From positions 186,001 to 250,000 of the forward strand of contig DATEFW010000044.1 of NCBI GenBank assembly GCA_035280425.1: a stretch of DNA of 64,000 bases, given 5' to 3'. This document shows positions 8,444 to 17,732 of this stretch, piece by piece. The position numbers and the translations under genes were made by a program. The notes beneath the pieces were generated by a model. It did no database searches, was not told the DNA's origin, and saw only the letters and a list, made by a program, of their open reading frames with translations. This DNA is from QHXW01 sp035280425. Its GTDB lineage: Bacteria > Acidobacteriota > Terriglobia > Bryobacterales > Bryobacteraceae. Position 1 is the first letter of the stretch, and every line of letters begins with the position of its first letter.

Positions 8444-9907
8444 ATGATTGCAACCGAGACCGCGATTGAAACCGTGAAGTTCCATGTCAATGGGAAATGG
8501 GAAATCCCTGCAGGCCACGAGCTGCACGACATCACCAATCCCGCGACCGGCCGCGTGATCGCGCGCGTTCCTTATGCCAGTGCCGAAGCCATCGATCGTA
8601 CGGTGCGCGCCGCCCATCAGGCGTTTCTCGCCTGGCGCGACGTGCCGGTCGTGGACCGCGTGCAGGTGCTCTATCGCTACAAAGACCTGCTCGAAAAACA
8701 CGCCGAAGATCTCGCCCGCACTCTGACGTCGGAAAACGGCAAAACGCTCGACGACGCGCGCGCCGAAGTGCGCCGCGCCATCCAGATGGTCGAGGTGAGC
8801 TGCGGCATGCCCAGCCTGATGATGGGCCAGTCGCTCGAAAACGTGGCGCGCGGTATCGATTGCCAGAGCATCCGCCAGCCGCTCGGCGTTTGCGCCGGCA
8901 TCACGCCGTTCAATTTCCCGGGCATGGTTCCGTCGTGGATGTACCCGTTCGCCATCGCGTGCGGCAACAGCTTCGTGCTGAAGCCTTCGGAAAAAGTTCC
9001 CCTTACGCCGACCCGCATGGCCGAGCTGCTCGAGCGCGCCGGACTTCCTGCGGGCGTCTTCAACCTGGTGCATGGCGATCGAATCGCCGTCGACGCGCTG
9101 CTGCGCCATCCGGCCGTGCGCGCGGTTTCGTTTGTCGGTTCGACGCCCATCGCCAAGTACGTCTATGAAAACGCCGCGAAAAACGGCAAGCGCGTGCAGG
9201 CGCTGGGCGGCGCGAAGAATCACCTGGTCGTCATGCCGGACGCGAATCTCGACAAGACGACGGAAGCTATCATCGGCTCGGCGTTCGGCGCGGCAGGCGA
9301 GCGCTGTCTTGCCGGCAGCGTGCTGGTGGCGGTAGGCAAGGTCGCGGAGCCGCTCCTGAAACTGCTCGTCGAAAAGACGCGTGCGTTACACGTCGGCGAT
9401 GGCGCGGAGCCGCAGACGCAAATGGGCCCGCTGGTCACCGCCGAGCACCGCAAGCGCGTCGAGGGTTACATCGAGAAGGGCATCGCCGAAGGCGCCAAGC
9501 CGCTGTGCGACGGCCGCACGCAGACTCCCAAAAGCGACGGCTATTTCCTCGCGCCCACGATTTTCGACAACGTCTCGCCCGACATGGCCATCGCGCGCGA
9601 GGAGATCTTCGGCCCGGTGCTGTCGGTGATCCGCGTGAAGGATCTCGATGAAGCCATCGAGTTGGTGAACCGCTCGGCGTTCGGCAACACCACGTCGATC
9701 TTCACCTCCGACGGCAAATCGGCGCGCGAATACGCCGCGCGCATCGAGGTCGGCATGGTCGGCGTCAACGTCGGGGTCGCCGCGCCGATGGCATTCTTCC
9801 CGTTCTCCGGATGGAAGCAGTCCTTCTTCGGCGATCTGCACGCACACGGGCGCGATGCGATCTCGTTCTACACCGAGCAGAAGGTCATCATGACCCGCTG
9901 GTTTTAG
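8444..9907 (+). CDS. mmsA: CoA-acylating methylmalonate-semialdehyde dehydrogenase
   Basis: 487 residues from the ATG at 8444, which has GAAGG six nt upstream (a GTG at 8420 would add eight residues). It has the aldehyde dehydrogenase fold with the MmsA-specific run GVCAGITPFNFPGMVPSWMY and the catalytic cysteine at 288 in GERCLAGS. Near the C terminus, AREEIFGPVLSV is typical. The family oxidises methylmalonate semialdehyde to propionyl-CoA in valine breakdown, or malonate semialdehyde to acetyl-CoA in inositol or beta-alanine breakdown, with NAD and CoA. It is cytoplasmic. Its last 20 bases overlap the convergent cytochrome gene. Confidence 0.9.
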   Translation: MIATETAIETVKFHVNGKWEIPAGHELHDITNPATGRVIARVPYASAEAIDRTVRAAHQAFLAWRDVPVVDRVQVLYRYKDLLEKHAEDLARTLTSENGKTLDDARAEVRRAIQMVEVSCGMPSLMMGQSLENVARGIDCQSIRQPLGVCAGITPFNFPGMVPSWMYPFAIACGNSFVLKPSEKVPLTPTRMAELLERAGLPAGVFNLVHGDRIAVDALLRHPAVRAVSFVGSTPIAKYVYENAAKNGKRVQALGGAKNHLVVMPDANLDKTTEAIIGSAFGAAGERCLAGSVLVAVGKVAEPLLKLLVEKTRALHVGDGAEPQTQMGPLVTAEHRKRVEGYIEKGIAEGAKPLCDGRTQTPKSDGYFLAPTIFDNVSPDMAIAREEIFGPVLSVIRVKDLDEAIELVNRSAFGNTTSIFTSDGKSAREYAARIEVGMVGVNVGVAAPMAFFPFSGWKQSFFGDLHAHGRDAISFYTEQKVIMTRWF

Positions 9908-10463
9908 CCGCGGCTTTCTTCTTCACGCTCTTGCCCACATCCGGCCGCGGATCGCGCACGAATCCGTCGCGGTTGGGCATGCGGATTTTCGGCAGCGTCT
10001 TGGCGTCGAGCACGTCGTTCTCGCCGACGATGCCGTTCATGTGGAGCACGAACGCGACGAGCGCGTAGACCTGGTTGTGCGTGAGGGTCCCCGGCCGGTC
10101 GAGCGGCATCGCGCGGTTCACGTAATCCCACAGCGTGGGCGCGTAGGGCCAATAGCTGCCGACGGTCTTGAGCGGCTTGGGCGTTTTCAGGCTGCCGATG
10201 CCGCCCACGAGCGTTGACTGCTTGGGCTCGTCTCCACCTTCGCCCTTCGCGCCGTGACAGCGCTGGCAGCGGCGCGAGTAAATGTCGCGGCCCTCCGCTG
10301 CCGTTCCGCGGCCTTCCGGTAATCCGGCGCCATCCGGCGGGATCGTGATATCCTGCGCGCGAATCTCTTCGGGCGTGGGCGTGCGCCCCACGCCGTATTT
10401 CGGCGACTGCGCGAACATCGCCGCGCATGCGGTCGCCGCAATCGCGCATCTACGCCACCACAT
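9888..10463 (-). CDS. Monoheme cytochrome c of sulfite dehydrogenase (SoxD/SorB-like)
   Basis: 191 residues with an N-terminal export signal (about 1-18), one heme c motif CQRCH at 66-70 and a likely axial methionine in NRAMPLDRP (Met119). A lysine-rich tail follows. It overlaps the upstream SoxC-like gene by 14 bases and is the expected electron acceptor of that molybdoenzyme. It resembles the C-terminal half of SoxD or the SorB subunit. No soxXYZAB genes are in the window, so direct sulfite oxidation is more likely than the full thiosulfate pathway. Its 3' end overlaps mmsA tail to tail by 20 bases. Confidence 0.78.
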   Translation of the reverse strand: MWWRRCAIAATACAAMFAQSPKYGVGRTPTPEEIRAQDITIPPDGAGLPEGRGTAAEGRDIYSRRCQRCHGAKGEGGDEPKQSTLVGGIGSLKTPKPLKTVGSYWPYAPTLWDYVNRAMPLDRPGTLTHNQVYALVAFVLHMNGIVGENDVLDAKTLPKIRMPNRDGFVRDPRPDVGKSVKKKAAAKTSGS

Positions 10464-11661
10464 GCGTCACGCTCCCGTCTGCCATCACTTTCCACGGCCG
10501 GATAGTGTTGTTGTGATACTCGGAGTTCAATCCACGCACCACGATGAGCTCCTCGCGCGTGGGCTGCACGTAGCCGGTTTCATCCGTCGCGCGCGATTGG
10601 ACAACGGCTTCGCGTCCGTCCCAGCGCCATGGAAGCCGGAAGCGCGTCAGCGCGATCTTCAGCCGCGGTTCCTGCAACTGCGCGTCGGTCCAGGTCGAGC
10701 CGCCGTCGGTCGAAACCTCGACGCGATCGATGCGGCCGCGCCCGGACCACGCAAGCCCGGTGATTTCGTAGAACCCCGGTCCCGCGAGCTTCTGGCCGCC
10801 CGATGGAAACGTCACCACCGACTTCGCCTCCATCACGAACGTGAACTGGCGCGCGGTGCCGTCGGGCATCGGGTCGGTGTATTTCGCGGTCTCATCGCGC
10901 GTCATCTGCGGCTGATCGACCAGTTTGAGGCGCCGCAGCCACTTCACGTTCGAGTTGCCTTCCCAACCGGGAAGCAGCAGGCGCAGGGGATAACCCTGCT
11001 CCGGGCGAAGCGCTTCGCCGTTCTGCCCGTAGGCCACCATGGCATCGTCGAGAGCTTTCTCGAGCGGAACGCTGCGCTGCATCTTGCAGGCGTCCGCGCC
11101 TTCGGCCAGGATCCACTTCGCGCCCGGTTGCACGCCGACCTCGCCGAGCAGCAGCGCGAGACTCACACCGGTCCATTCGCTGCAACTCACCAGGCCATGG
11201 CTCAATTGGACGGTGGGCGATTCGTGCGTGCCCCATCCGAGATGGCTGTTGCCGGAGCATTCGAGGAAGCAGATGCGCGAGACCGAAGGCAGGCGCTTCA
11301 GATCGTCCACCGTAAAAATCAGAGGACGCTCGACCATGCCGTGAATGAGCAGCCGGTGCTCCGCGGGATCGATCTCGGGAACGCCGGCGTGATGCCGCTC
11401 GTAATGCAGTTCAGAGGGAGTGATGATGCCGCACAGCTCCGCGAGCGGCGTGTAGCTCTGGCCGACTTCCATGATCTTGGTGGTGGGAAGCTCGCGCAGA
11501 GCTTTCTCGTAAGGCGACCGCTCTCCATAGCCGCGCAGCGGGCGTCCGATTCGGCGCGGGCCTTCTTCCTCAGGCGACACCGCGCGCTTGCATCCGGCCA
11601 GTAGCCCGGTCAGCGCGGATGTGGCCTCGAGAAAACGCCGGCGAGTGGACGAGAGTGTCAT
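10450..11661 (-). CDS. Tat-exported sulfite dehydrogenase molybdopterin subunit (SoxC-like)
   Basis: 403 residues from the ATG at 11661 (GGAG ten nt upstream). The start gives a twin-arginine signal, STRRRFLEATSALTGLLAG. The molybdopterin domain holds the conserved cysteine region RICFLECSGNSHLGWG, in which a cysteine is expected to ligate molybdenum. A C-terminal Mo-co dimerisation domain covers about 285-400 (RIDRVEVSTDGGSTWTDA, LPWRWDG). The enzyme oxidises sulfite or sulfane sulfur in the periplasm and passes electrons to the overlapping cytochrome c gene. A TACTAT box about 25 nt upstream of the start is a possible -10. Confidence 0.87.
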   Translation of the reverse strand: MTLSSTRRRFLEATSALTGLLAGCKRAVSPEEEGPRRIGRPLRGYGERSPYEKALRELPTTKIMEVGQSYTPLAELCGIITPSELHYERHHAGVPEIDPAEHRLLIHGMVERPLIFTVDDLKRLPSVSRICFLECSGNSHLGWGTHESPTVQLSHGLVSCSEWTGVSLALLLGEVGVQPGAKWILAEGADACKMQRSVPLEKALDDAMVAYGQNGEALRPEQGYPLRLLLPGWEGNSNVKWLRRLKLVDQPQMTRDETAKYTDPMPDGTARQFTFVMEAKSVVTFPSGGQKLAGPGFYEITGLAWSGRGRIDRVEVSTDGGSTWTDAQLQEPRLKIALTRFRLPWRWDGREAVVQSRATDETGYVQPTREELIVVRGLNSEYHNNTIRPWKVMADGSVTHVVA

Positions 11662-11732
11662 GCGAATTCTGCTCCGCTTTCGATAGTACTGCACCTGCTT
11701 TGCGGGCGGCGTGTTTGGTATCGTGTTGGGCT

Positions 11733-13004
11733 ATGCGCGCTCTGAGATTCGCCCTTTTCGCTATTGCTACCGTCGCCGCGGCGCAAACCATTGGCAATCA
11801 CAAGGCGGTTTACGATGCGCACGGCGCACTCGTCCCATGGACCTCGTGGCAGGACGCGATCGAGCGCGAGATGAAGTGGTATCTTAACTGCCCGATCGAG
11901 CATGGCTATCCGCGCTTCGTGTGGATGACGTTCATGGACGGCGACTACAATCCCATTCAGCGCCATCCCGACTTCATTCCCGCCACGCAGAACGGCATGG
12001 GGGTCATCTCGTATCTCAAGTACTACGCATACAGCAGCAAGCGGAATCCGAAGGTCCTCGAATTTGCACGCGCTATGGGCGATTACCTGGTGAAAGAGAG
12101 TCTCACGCCGGACACGGGCAAGTATCCGCGCTTCACGCGCTCGACCGGCTGGCGCGCAAAGTTTCCGCAGCCGCCCGATTCGGGATCGCAAGGCGACCGG
12201 CCGTACGAGATCGAGCCGGACAAAGGCGGCATCGCCGGGTACGCGCTGCTGCTGCTCTACCAGGAGACCAAAGACGACCGGTACCTGAAGCAGGCGCTGC
12301 AAAACGCGCGCGTGCTCGTGGCGAACATGCAGACCGGCGATGAAACGCATTCGCCCTGGCCTTTCCGCGCGGACTATCGCACGGGTGAAGCGCGCGGCCC
12401 GGTCTCGGGCAACATGGTCTACATCCTGCGCCTCTTCGACCGGCTGGTGGAAATGGGCCACAACGAATTCACCACGCCGCGCGAGCAGCTTTGGGATTGG
12501 ATCGAAGGCTTCCAGATTCCGAGCGCCACAAAAGACGGCGGGCTGTGGTTCCAGTTCTTCGAAGACCATCAGGAGAACGACGACCGCACGGCGTGGGCGC
12601 CGCTGAATCTCGCGCGCTACCTGGTCGAGCGGAAGGACGAGCTCGACGAGGACTGGCAGACGCATGCGAAGGAGCTGATCGATTTCACGATCCGCCGCTT
12701 CACGGTGGTGCGCAACGGCGTGCTGATTTGTGGCGAGCAGGATTACGACAAAGAGCCGTGGGGCGGCATTGCGTCCACATTCGGCGCGGTGCTGGCGATG
12801 TATTCGGCGGCGACGGGATCGAACGAATATAAGGGGCTGGCGTATCAAAATCTCACCTATGTGCTCTATGCCGTCAACGACGACGGCTGCCCGCGTGAGA
12901 ACGCGCTGCGTCCGGGGCGCGGCGGCTGGCAGGAAGACGCGCACACGGACAAGATCCACAACTTCATGGACGCGATCGCAGCGTTTCCGGAGTGGGCGAA
13001 GTAG
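11733..13004 (+). CDS. Predicted secreted alpha/alpha-toroid protein, function unknown
   Basis: 423 residues from the ATG at 11733. Residues 1-16 are a signal peptide (MRALRFALFAIATVAAAQ). An in-frame start at 11619 would place 38 odd residues before the signal and overlap the divergent soxC start. The body is helical with repeated aromatic and Gly-rich turns (WYLNCPIEHGYPRFVW, GIAGYALLLLY, WGGIASTFGAVLAMY), as in six-hairpin glycosidase-like folds. No catalytic motif was recognised. A role in polysaccharide processing is a guess from the fold. It is divergent from soxC with 71 bp between starts; TATCGT eight nt before the ATG may be its -10. Confidence 0.6.
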   Translation: MRALRFALFAIATVAAAQTIGNHKAVYDAHGALVPWTSWQDAIEREMKWYLNCPIEHGYPRFVWMTFMDGDYNPIQRHPDFIPATQNGMGVISYLKYYAYSSKRNPKVLEFARAMGDYLVKESLTPDTGKYPRFTRSTGWRAKFPQPPDSGSQGDRPYEIEPDKGGIAGYALLLLYQETKDDRYLKQALQNARVLVANMQTGDETHSPWPFRADYRTGEARGPVSGNMVYILRLFDRLVEMGHNEFTTPREQLWDWIEGFQIPSATKDGGLWFQFFEDHQENDDRTAWAPLNLARYLVERKDELDEDWQTHAKELIDFTIRRFTVVRNGVLICGEQDYDKEPWGGIASTFGAVLAMYSAATGSNEYKGLAYQNLTYVLYAVNDDGCPRENALRPGRGGWQEDAHTDKIHNFMDAIAAFPEWAK

Positions 13005-13010
13005 CGCGGG

Positions 13011-14219
13011 CTAGTGGCGCTCGGTGGCGGTGAGCGCTTTGCGCTCGATCATCAGGAACGGAACCGTTGATTGGATCATCTCGGATTCGAGCGCGATCCA
13101 GTGAGGGCTGGCCGGATGGCTGGCGGCGAGTTCCATCAGCTTAAACACGGCGTGCTCGGGAACGTTTTCGCCTTCTTTGAAGAAGGCCATGCGGCTCGAT
13201 TCGGCGTCGAAATCCACGCTGACCAGATCGCCGCCGCGAATCTGTCCGCTGGCGATGAGGTTCGAGAGCGGATTCACCAGCTCGCGTTCGATGGCGCGTT
13301 TGAGATGACGGGCGCCGTATTTCAGATCCGTGCCTTCGCGCAGCAGGAAGGCTTTCGCCGGATTCGTCAGACCGAAGAAGAACGGAGTAGCGGTGGCGGT
13401 GTTGAAGATGCGCTGCTGCAGCAGGCCCAGCTCGAGATTGAGGATCTTGCGCAGCTCGATCTCGCCGAGCGGGCGGAAAACCATAACCTTATCGAGCCGG
13501 TTCATGAATTCAGGAGTGAATTTGCGGCGCGCGGCTTCGACGCCGGAGCGTGAGATTTTTTCGGCCGTGCTTTCGTCGAGATGCCCGGACTGGCGCTCGC
13601 GCTCGACGTCGGAAGACGTGAAGCCCAGGTTGGGCCGCAGGATGGAATTCATCTCGGAAGCGCCGAGATTCGAGGTCATGAAGATCATGGCCGAGGAGAA
13701 ATCGACGCGCCGCGTATCGCCCAAAGTGAGAACGGCTTTGTCGAGCACGCCGAGCAGCAGGTTCCAGAGCGCGTCGCTGGCTTTTTCGATTTCATCGAAG
13801 AGCAGGAAGCTGATCTTGATTTTCTCGGTGTGGTACTGATTGAGCACTTCCTGGCTGAGCAGCGGATGGGTTTCGCGATGTCCGAGATAGCCGGGAGGGG
13901 AGCCGACCAGCTTGGCGATTTCGTGGCTGTGCTGGAATTCGGCGCAATCGATTTTGATGACCGCGTGCGCGTCGCCGACCAGGCTCTCGGCGACGGATTC
14001 GACCAGGCGCGTTTTACCGGTGCCGGTCGGGCCCAGGAACAGGAAATTGCCGACCGGGCGCCCCGGGCTGTTCATTCCGGCGAGGAAAGTCTGGTAGACG
14101 CTGACGACCTGCTCGATGGCATCATCCTGGCCGATGATGCGTTTGTGGAGATCTGCGCGAAGCCTTTCGGCATCCTCACCGGTTTGTCTGACATCCAGGC
14201 GTTTTCTCAACTTGGCCAC
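13011..14219 (-). CDS. Single-ring Clp-type AAA+ ATPase, paralogue A
   Basis: 402 residues from a GTG at 14219. It corresponds to the second (D2) ATPase ring of ClpA/ClpB/ClpC, with no N domain, no first ring and no M domain. Walker A GPTGTGKT is at 63-70, Walker B LLFDEIEK at 139-146 and sensor-1 TSN at 182-184. The C-terminal small domain follows (KYGARHLKRAIERELVNPLS), then a roughly 60-residue tail with no known motif. Between TSN and FTPEFMNRLD there is an insertion with Leu-Gly-Phe at 198-200, the place of the ClpP-docking IGF/VGF loop of ClpA and ClpC; ClpB lacks this loop. An unfoldase feeding ClpP is therefore inferred. Paralogue B is at 20344-21528. Confidence 0.82.
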   Translation of the reverse strand: MAKLRKRLDVRQTGEDAERLRADLHKRIIGQDDAIEQVVSVYQTFLAGMNSPGRPVGNFLFLGPTGTGKTRLVESVAESLVGDAHAVIKIDCAEFQHSHEIAKLVGSPPGYLGHRETHPLLSQEVLNQYHTEKIKISFLLFDEIEKASDALWNLLLGVLDKAVLTLGDTRRVDFSSAMIFMTSNLGASEMNSILRPNLGFTSSDVERERQSGHLDESTAEKISRSGVEAARRKFTPEFMNRLDKVMVFRPLGEIELRKILNLELGLLQQRIFNTATATPFFFGLTNPAKAFLLREGTDLKYGARHLKRAIERELVNPLSNLIASGQIRGGDLVSVDFDAESSRMAFFKEGENVPEHAVFKLMELAASHPASPHWIALESEMIQSTVPFLMIERKALTATERH

Positions 14220-14682
14220 ACTTTCGCGTTTCAGCAGGACCCCGGATCACTGGAGCCGATCATAAACCGGAATAGATACCGTCGAAAATGCTGAAAAAGG
14301 TTAGTGTTTCGAAGTGTCCGGTTCTGGGAATTGGCTTTGATCTGCAAAATTGATTTTTAAGCGAGATGTCACCATAAGGTCTTGAAATGGATAGCAAAGG
14401 ACCGGTTTAGACGCTGCTGCTGTTGAGACATGTTCATTCCGGATCAGTGGATCGGCGGCAATATCTTAACGGGCTGAAGAGCGAATTCCCGAGACAACCG
14501 GAACGAAGCGATTGATTTCACGGGCTTAACAAAATAAGTGGGCTGGCGAACCAACTTATCGTCTCGCCGAGATAGTGGACGCACATGTAAATTCGAGCCT
14601 GGCGTTGAGCCGTTCCTCGAATTGAAGTCGTCGTGTATAGGAGCAGTGCGAAATATAAGCACCAGCAAAAGGAGCAGGTGGA
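14220..14682. other. 463-bp non-coding stretch
   Basis: No credible gene was found. The only ORF of note (82 codons, minus strand) lacks a ribosome binding site and family resemblance. The base composition is clearly less G+C-rich than the flanking genes. One imperfect inverted repeat (14534-14559) and a ribosome binding site (GGAG at 14671-14674) for the next gene are visible. Confidence 0.5.
14534..14559. repeat. Imperfect inverted repeat upstream of methyltransferase gene
   Basis: ATAAGTGG at 14534-14541 faces CCAACTTAT at 14551-14559, with one bulged base and a nine-base spacer. It is about 125 bp before the ATG at 14683 and is not followed by a T run. It could be an operator; nothing in the sequence proves it. 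Confidence 0.3.
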
Positions 14683-15756
14683 ATGAGTACAACGCAGGTT
14701 TCAGCTCTTGATATGAACAAACTGAACGCTTTTATGGGTCAGTTTGTGACGGATTTGGGCGCGGCGGTTCATGCCGGCATGGTAGTCATCGGGGAGAAAC
14801 TGGGCCTCTACAAGGCAATCGCTGACGGCCCGGTCACCGCTGCGCAACTTGCCGCCAAGACGCGGACCGATGAACGATATATTCGCGAGTGGCTGGCTTC
14901 CCAGGCTGCGGGCGGCTACATCCGTTACGACGAAAGCACCGGCAGGTTCAGCCTGAGCGAGGAACAAGCTTTTACACTGGCGACGGAAGACAGCCCGGCA
15001 TATATTCCGGGAGCATTTGAGCTCGCTTTGGGTTCGCTCGCCGCGGTGCCGCGTATCGCAGAGAGCTTTCGTACCGGCGCCGGCATGGGCTGGCATGAAC
15101 ATGTTGACGGCGTGTTCCATGGATGTGAAAAGTTCTTTCGCCCCGGTTATGCCGCCAACCTCGTCAATTCCTGGATTCCGGCGTTGCGCGGCGTTCAGGA
15201 AAAACTCGAGGCCGGGGCGCGAGTAGCCGATGTCGGCTGTGGAAAGGGCGCTTCCACGATATTGCTGGCGGAAGCGTTCCCGCAATCGAAGTTTTTCGGA
15301 TTCGATTACCACGACAAGTCGATCGATGCGGCGAAAGAATCTGCCCGCCGAAACGGAGTTGCCGACCGCGTCAGCTTCAATGTGTCAAACGCAAAAAATT
15401 TTCCGGGTCAAAATTATGACCTGGTAGCGGTCTTTGACTGCCTGCACGATATGGGCGATCCGGCAGGAGCGGCCGCGCACGTGCGCAAGACGCTGGCCAA
15501 AGATGGCACATGGATGATCGTAGAGCCATTTGCCAACGATCAGTTGAAGGACAATTTGAATCCGGTGGGCCGCGTCTACTACGGTTTTTCCACGCTGCTG
15601 TGCACGCCGTGCTCACGTTCGCAGGAGGTTGGACTCTGCCTGGGCGCTCAGGCCGGCGAGGCGCGCATTCGGGAAGTAGTGATGTCTGCCGGGTTCAGCC
15701 AGTTTCGCCGGGCCACGGAAACGCCGTTCAACATTGTTTACGAAGCGCGGCCATAG
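14683..15756 (+). CDS. SAM-dependent methyltransferase with N-terminal winged-helix domain (Rv2258c-like)
   Basis: 357 residues; ATG at 14683 with GGAG nine nt upstream. Residues about 15-95 form a winged-helix/dimerisation region (EKLGLYKAIADGPVTAAQLA, YIREWLASQAAGGYI). The class I methyltransferase motif ADVGCGKGAST lies near 182-192, followed by FGFDYHDKSIDAA. This arrangement matches the Rv2258c family of small-molecule or putative regulatory methyltransferases. The substrate is unknown. It stands alone, facing away from the upstream Clp gene and convergent with the acyl-CoA synthetase gene. Confidence 0.78.
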   Translation: MSTTQVSALDMNKLNAFMGQFVTDLGAAVHAGMVVIGEKLGLYKAIADGPVTAAQLAAKTRTDERYIREWLASQAAGGYIRYDESTGRFSLSEEQAFTLATEDSPAYIPGAFELALGSLAAVPRIAESFRTGAGMGWHEHVDGVFHGCEKFFRPGYAANLVNSWIPALRGVQEKLEAGARVADVGCGKGASTILLAEAFPQSKFFGFDYHDKSIDAAKESARRNGVADRVSFNVSNAKNFPGQNYDLVAVFDCLHDMGDPAGAAAHVRKTLAKDGTWMIVEPFANDQLKDNLNPVGRVYYGFSTLLCTPCSRSQEVGLCLGAQAGEARIREVVMSAGFSQFRRATETPFNIVYEARP

Positions 15757-15833
15757 CGTGGCGCTTCGGAGCTGCGCGGGCGGCAGGTCTCGAATGAGGA
15801 ACCTGCTGTTCGTGCGGCCACGGCTGAGTTGTC

Positions 15834-17732
15834 TTAGAAACTTTCGAGGGCGTGCGGATTTTCGACGGTCGAGAGGTCGCCCAAGGGCTCGCCGAGGTAT
15901 TTCTGGCGGAGGAGGCGGCGGACGATTTTGCCGCTTTGGGTTTTGGGGAGCTCACGAACGGGGACGATGGCTTGCGGCTTGAAGGTGGGGCCGAGGGAAT
16001 CGACGAGGTGGGCGGTGAGGTCGCTTGCCAGGTTCGCGGCATCGGCCGAGCCGGGCTTGGCGACGACAAAGGCCACGATGGCTTCGCCTTTCAGCTCATC
16101 GGGGACGCCAATGACTGCCGCTTCGGAGACGGCGGGGTGCTCGATGAGGGCGTCTTCGATTTCGGCCGGGCCGACCTTGCGGCCGGCGACGTTCATGGAT
16201 TCGTCGGCGCGGCCGTGAAGGAACCAGCAGCCGTCTTCATCGACGCTGGCCCAGTCGCCGTGATACCACCAGCCGGGCCAGCGCGACCAGTAGGTTTCGA
16301 GGTAGCGCTCGGAATCGCCCCAGACGCCGCGCGTCATGGAGGGCGAAGGTTTGGTGCAGACGAGATAGCCTTTTGCGCCGCGCACGGGGCGGCCGGCTTC
16401 ATCGACGACTTCGGTCGCCATGCCGGGCGCGGGGCCGCCCAAAGTGCAGGGCTTCAGCGGCTGGATGGGCAATGGAAAAAGAAAACTGCCGGCGATTTCG
16501 GTGCCGCCCGAAATATTGATGATGGGGCAGCGGCGGCGTCCGACGTTTTCGAAATACCAGAGGTAAGACGTATCGTCCCAAGGCTCGCCGGTTGAGCCGA
16601 GCAGGCGCAGCGAGGGCATCTGCTGCTTCGGCGGTCCGGCGCGCATCAGCAGGCGAATGGCGGTGGGGGAGATGCCGAACGTGGTGATGGCGTGGCGCTC
16701 GATCATCTGCCAGAGGCGGTCGGGCGCGGGATAATCGGGAGCGCCGTCGTAGAGGAAGATCGTGCCGCCGAAGTTGTGATTGCCGATGATGGTCCACGGG
16801 CCCATCATCCAGCCGATGTCGGAGAGCCACCAGAAGCGGTCGTGCGGCTTGTGGTCGAAGCCGAGATAGATTTCCTTGGTCATCTGCGCGAGGCAGCCGG
16901 CGTGGGTGTGGACGGTGCCTTTTGGTTTTCCGGTGGTGCCCGAGGTGTAGAGGATGAAGGCGCGATCTTCGGAATCGAGCGGGAGCGAGGAGCGCGGAGT
17001 GGGATCGCCGGCGAGATCGTTCCACCAGATATCGCGGGATTGGCGCCAGGGAATTTCGGCGTTTTTATAGCGACTGACGATGACCTTTTCGACGGCAGTC
17101 GATTTTTCGAGCGCCTGATCGAGTTTCTCCTTGAGGGGAAGAATTTTTCCGCGGCGCTGGGCGTGATCGGCGGTGAAAACGATGCGCGCGCCGGAATTTT
17201 CGAGACGCGTGGCAATGGCGCCTGCGCCGAAGCCGGCGAAGATCGGGACGACGATCAGGCCGAGCTTGAGCGAGGCGTACAGTATGGTGACGACTTCGGG
17301 GACGAGCGGCATGACCAGCGCGACGCGATCGCCTTTAGTGAGACCGAGGGCCGCGAGCGCGTTCGCGAGGCGGTTCACGTCGGCGGCGAGACCGGCGAAC
17401 GTAACGGTGCGAGTGGCGCCGTCTTCGCCCTCCCAGATACAGGCGGTGTGATTGGCGGCGACGTGGCGGTCGAGGCAATTGGCGGAGATGTTGAGCTTGC
17501 CGCCGAGAAACCAGCGGCACCATTCGGGGCCGCGGGAAGCGTCGAGCACGCGATCGTAAGGCTCGAACCAATCGATACCGGCTTCGCGAAGCATCTCGGG
17601 CCAGAACTGTTCCGGTTGGTCGCGCGACCAGGCGAGAAATTTTTCGCGATCGTTGAAGCCGAGCCGCTGCATCAACCGCCAGACGTTGGTCTGCTCGATC
17701 CAATCGCGCGACGGCTCCCAGATCCACTTCAT
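15834..17732 (-). CDS. AMP-forming acyl-CoA (acetyl-CoA-like) synthetase
   Basis: 632 residues from the ATG at 17732; the open frame extends further upstream, but this start overlaps the stop of the flavin reductase gene (ATGA at 17732-17729). ANL-superfamily motifs are clear: ILYTSGTTGKPKGTVHTH (phosphate loop), GSTGEPWDD, NISGGTEIAG, WWYHGDWASVDEDG, GRADESMNVAGRKVGPAE, and the C-terminal catalytic lysine in KTQSGKIVRRLL. The enzyme activates a carboxylic acid to its acyl-CoA with ATP. Length and motifs fit the acetyl/propionyl/acetoacetyl-CoA synthetase group, and the exact acid cannot be read. It is the last gene of a three-gene run with a dioxygenase, so it may activate a ring-cleavage product. 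Confidence 0.85.
   Translation of the reverse strand: MKWIWEPSRDWIEQTNVWRLMQRLGFNDREKFLAWSRDQPEQFWPEMLREAGIDWFEPYDRVLDASRGPEWCRWFLGGKLNISANCLDRHVAANHTACIWEGEDGATRTVTFAGLAADVNRLANALAALGLTKGDRVALVMPLVPEVVTILYASLKLGLIVVPIFAGFGAGAIATRLENSGARIVFTADHAQRRGKILPLKEKLDQALEKSTAVEKVIVSRYKNAEIPWRQSRDIWWNDLAGDPTPRSSLPLDSEDRAFILYTSGTTGKPKGTVHTHAGCLAQMTKEIYLGFDHKPHDRFWWLSDIGWMMGPWTIIGNHNFGGTIFLYDGAPDYPAPDRLWQMIERHAITTFGISPTAIRLLMRAGPPKQQMPSLRLLGSTGEPWDDTSYLWYFENVGRRRCPIINISGGTEIAGSFLFPLPIQPLKPCTLGGPAPGMATEVVDEAGRPVRGAKGYLVCTKPSPSMTRGVWGDSERYLETYWSRWPGWWYHGDWASVDEDGCWFLHGRADESMNVAGRKVGPAEIEDALIEHPAVSEAAVIGVPDELKGEAIVAFVVAKPGSADAANLASDLTAHLVDSLGPTFKPQAIVPVRELPKTQSGKIVRRLLRQKYLGEPLGDLSTVENPHALESF

Noticed and set aside
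14444..14692. 82-codon minus-strand ORF in the 14.2-14.7 kb gap
   Set aside because: No ribosome binding site, no resemblance to a family, and its start lies inside the methyltransferase gene's 5' end.
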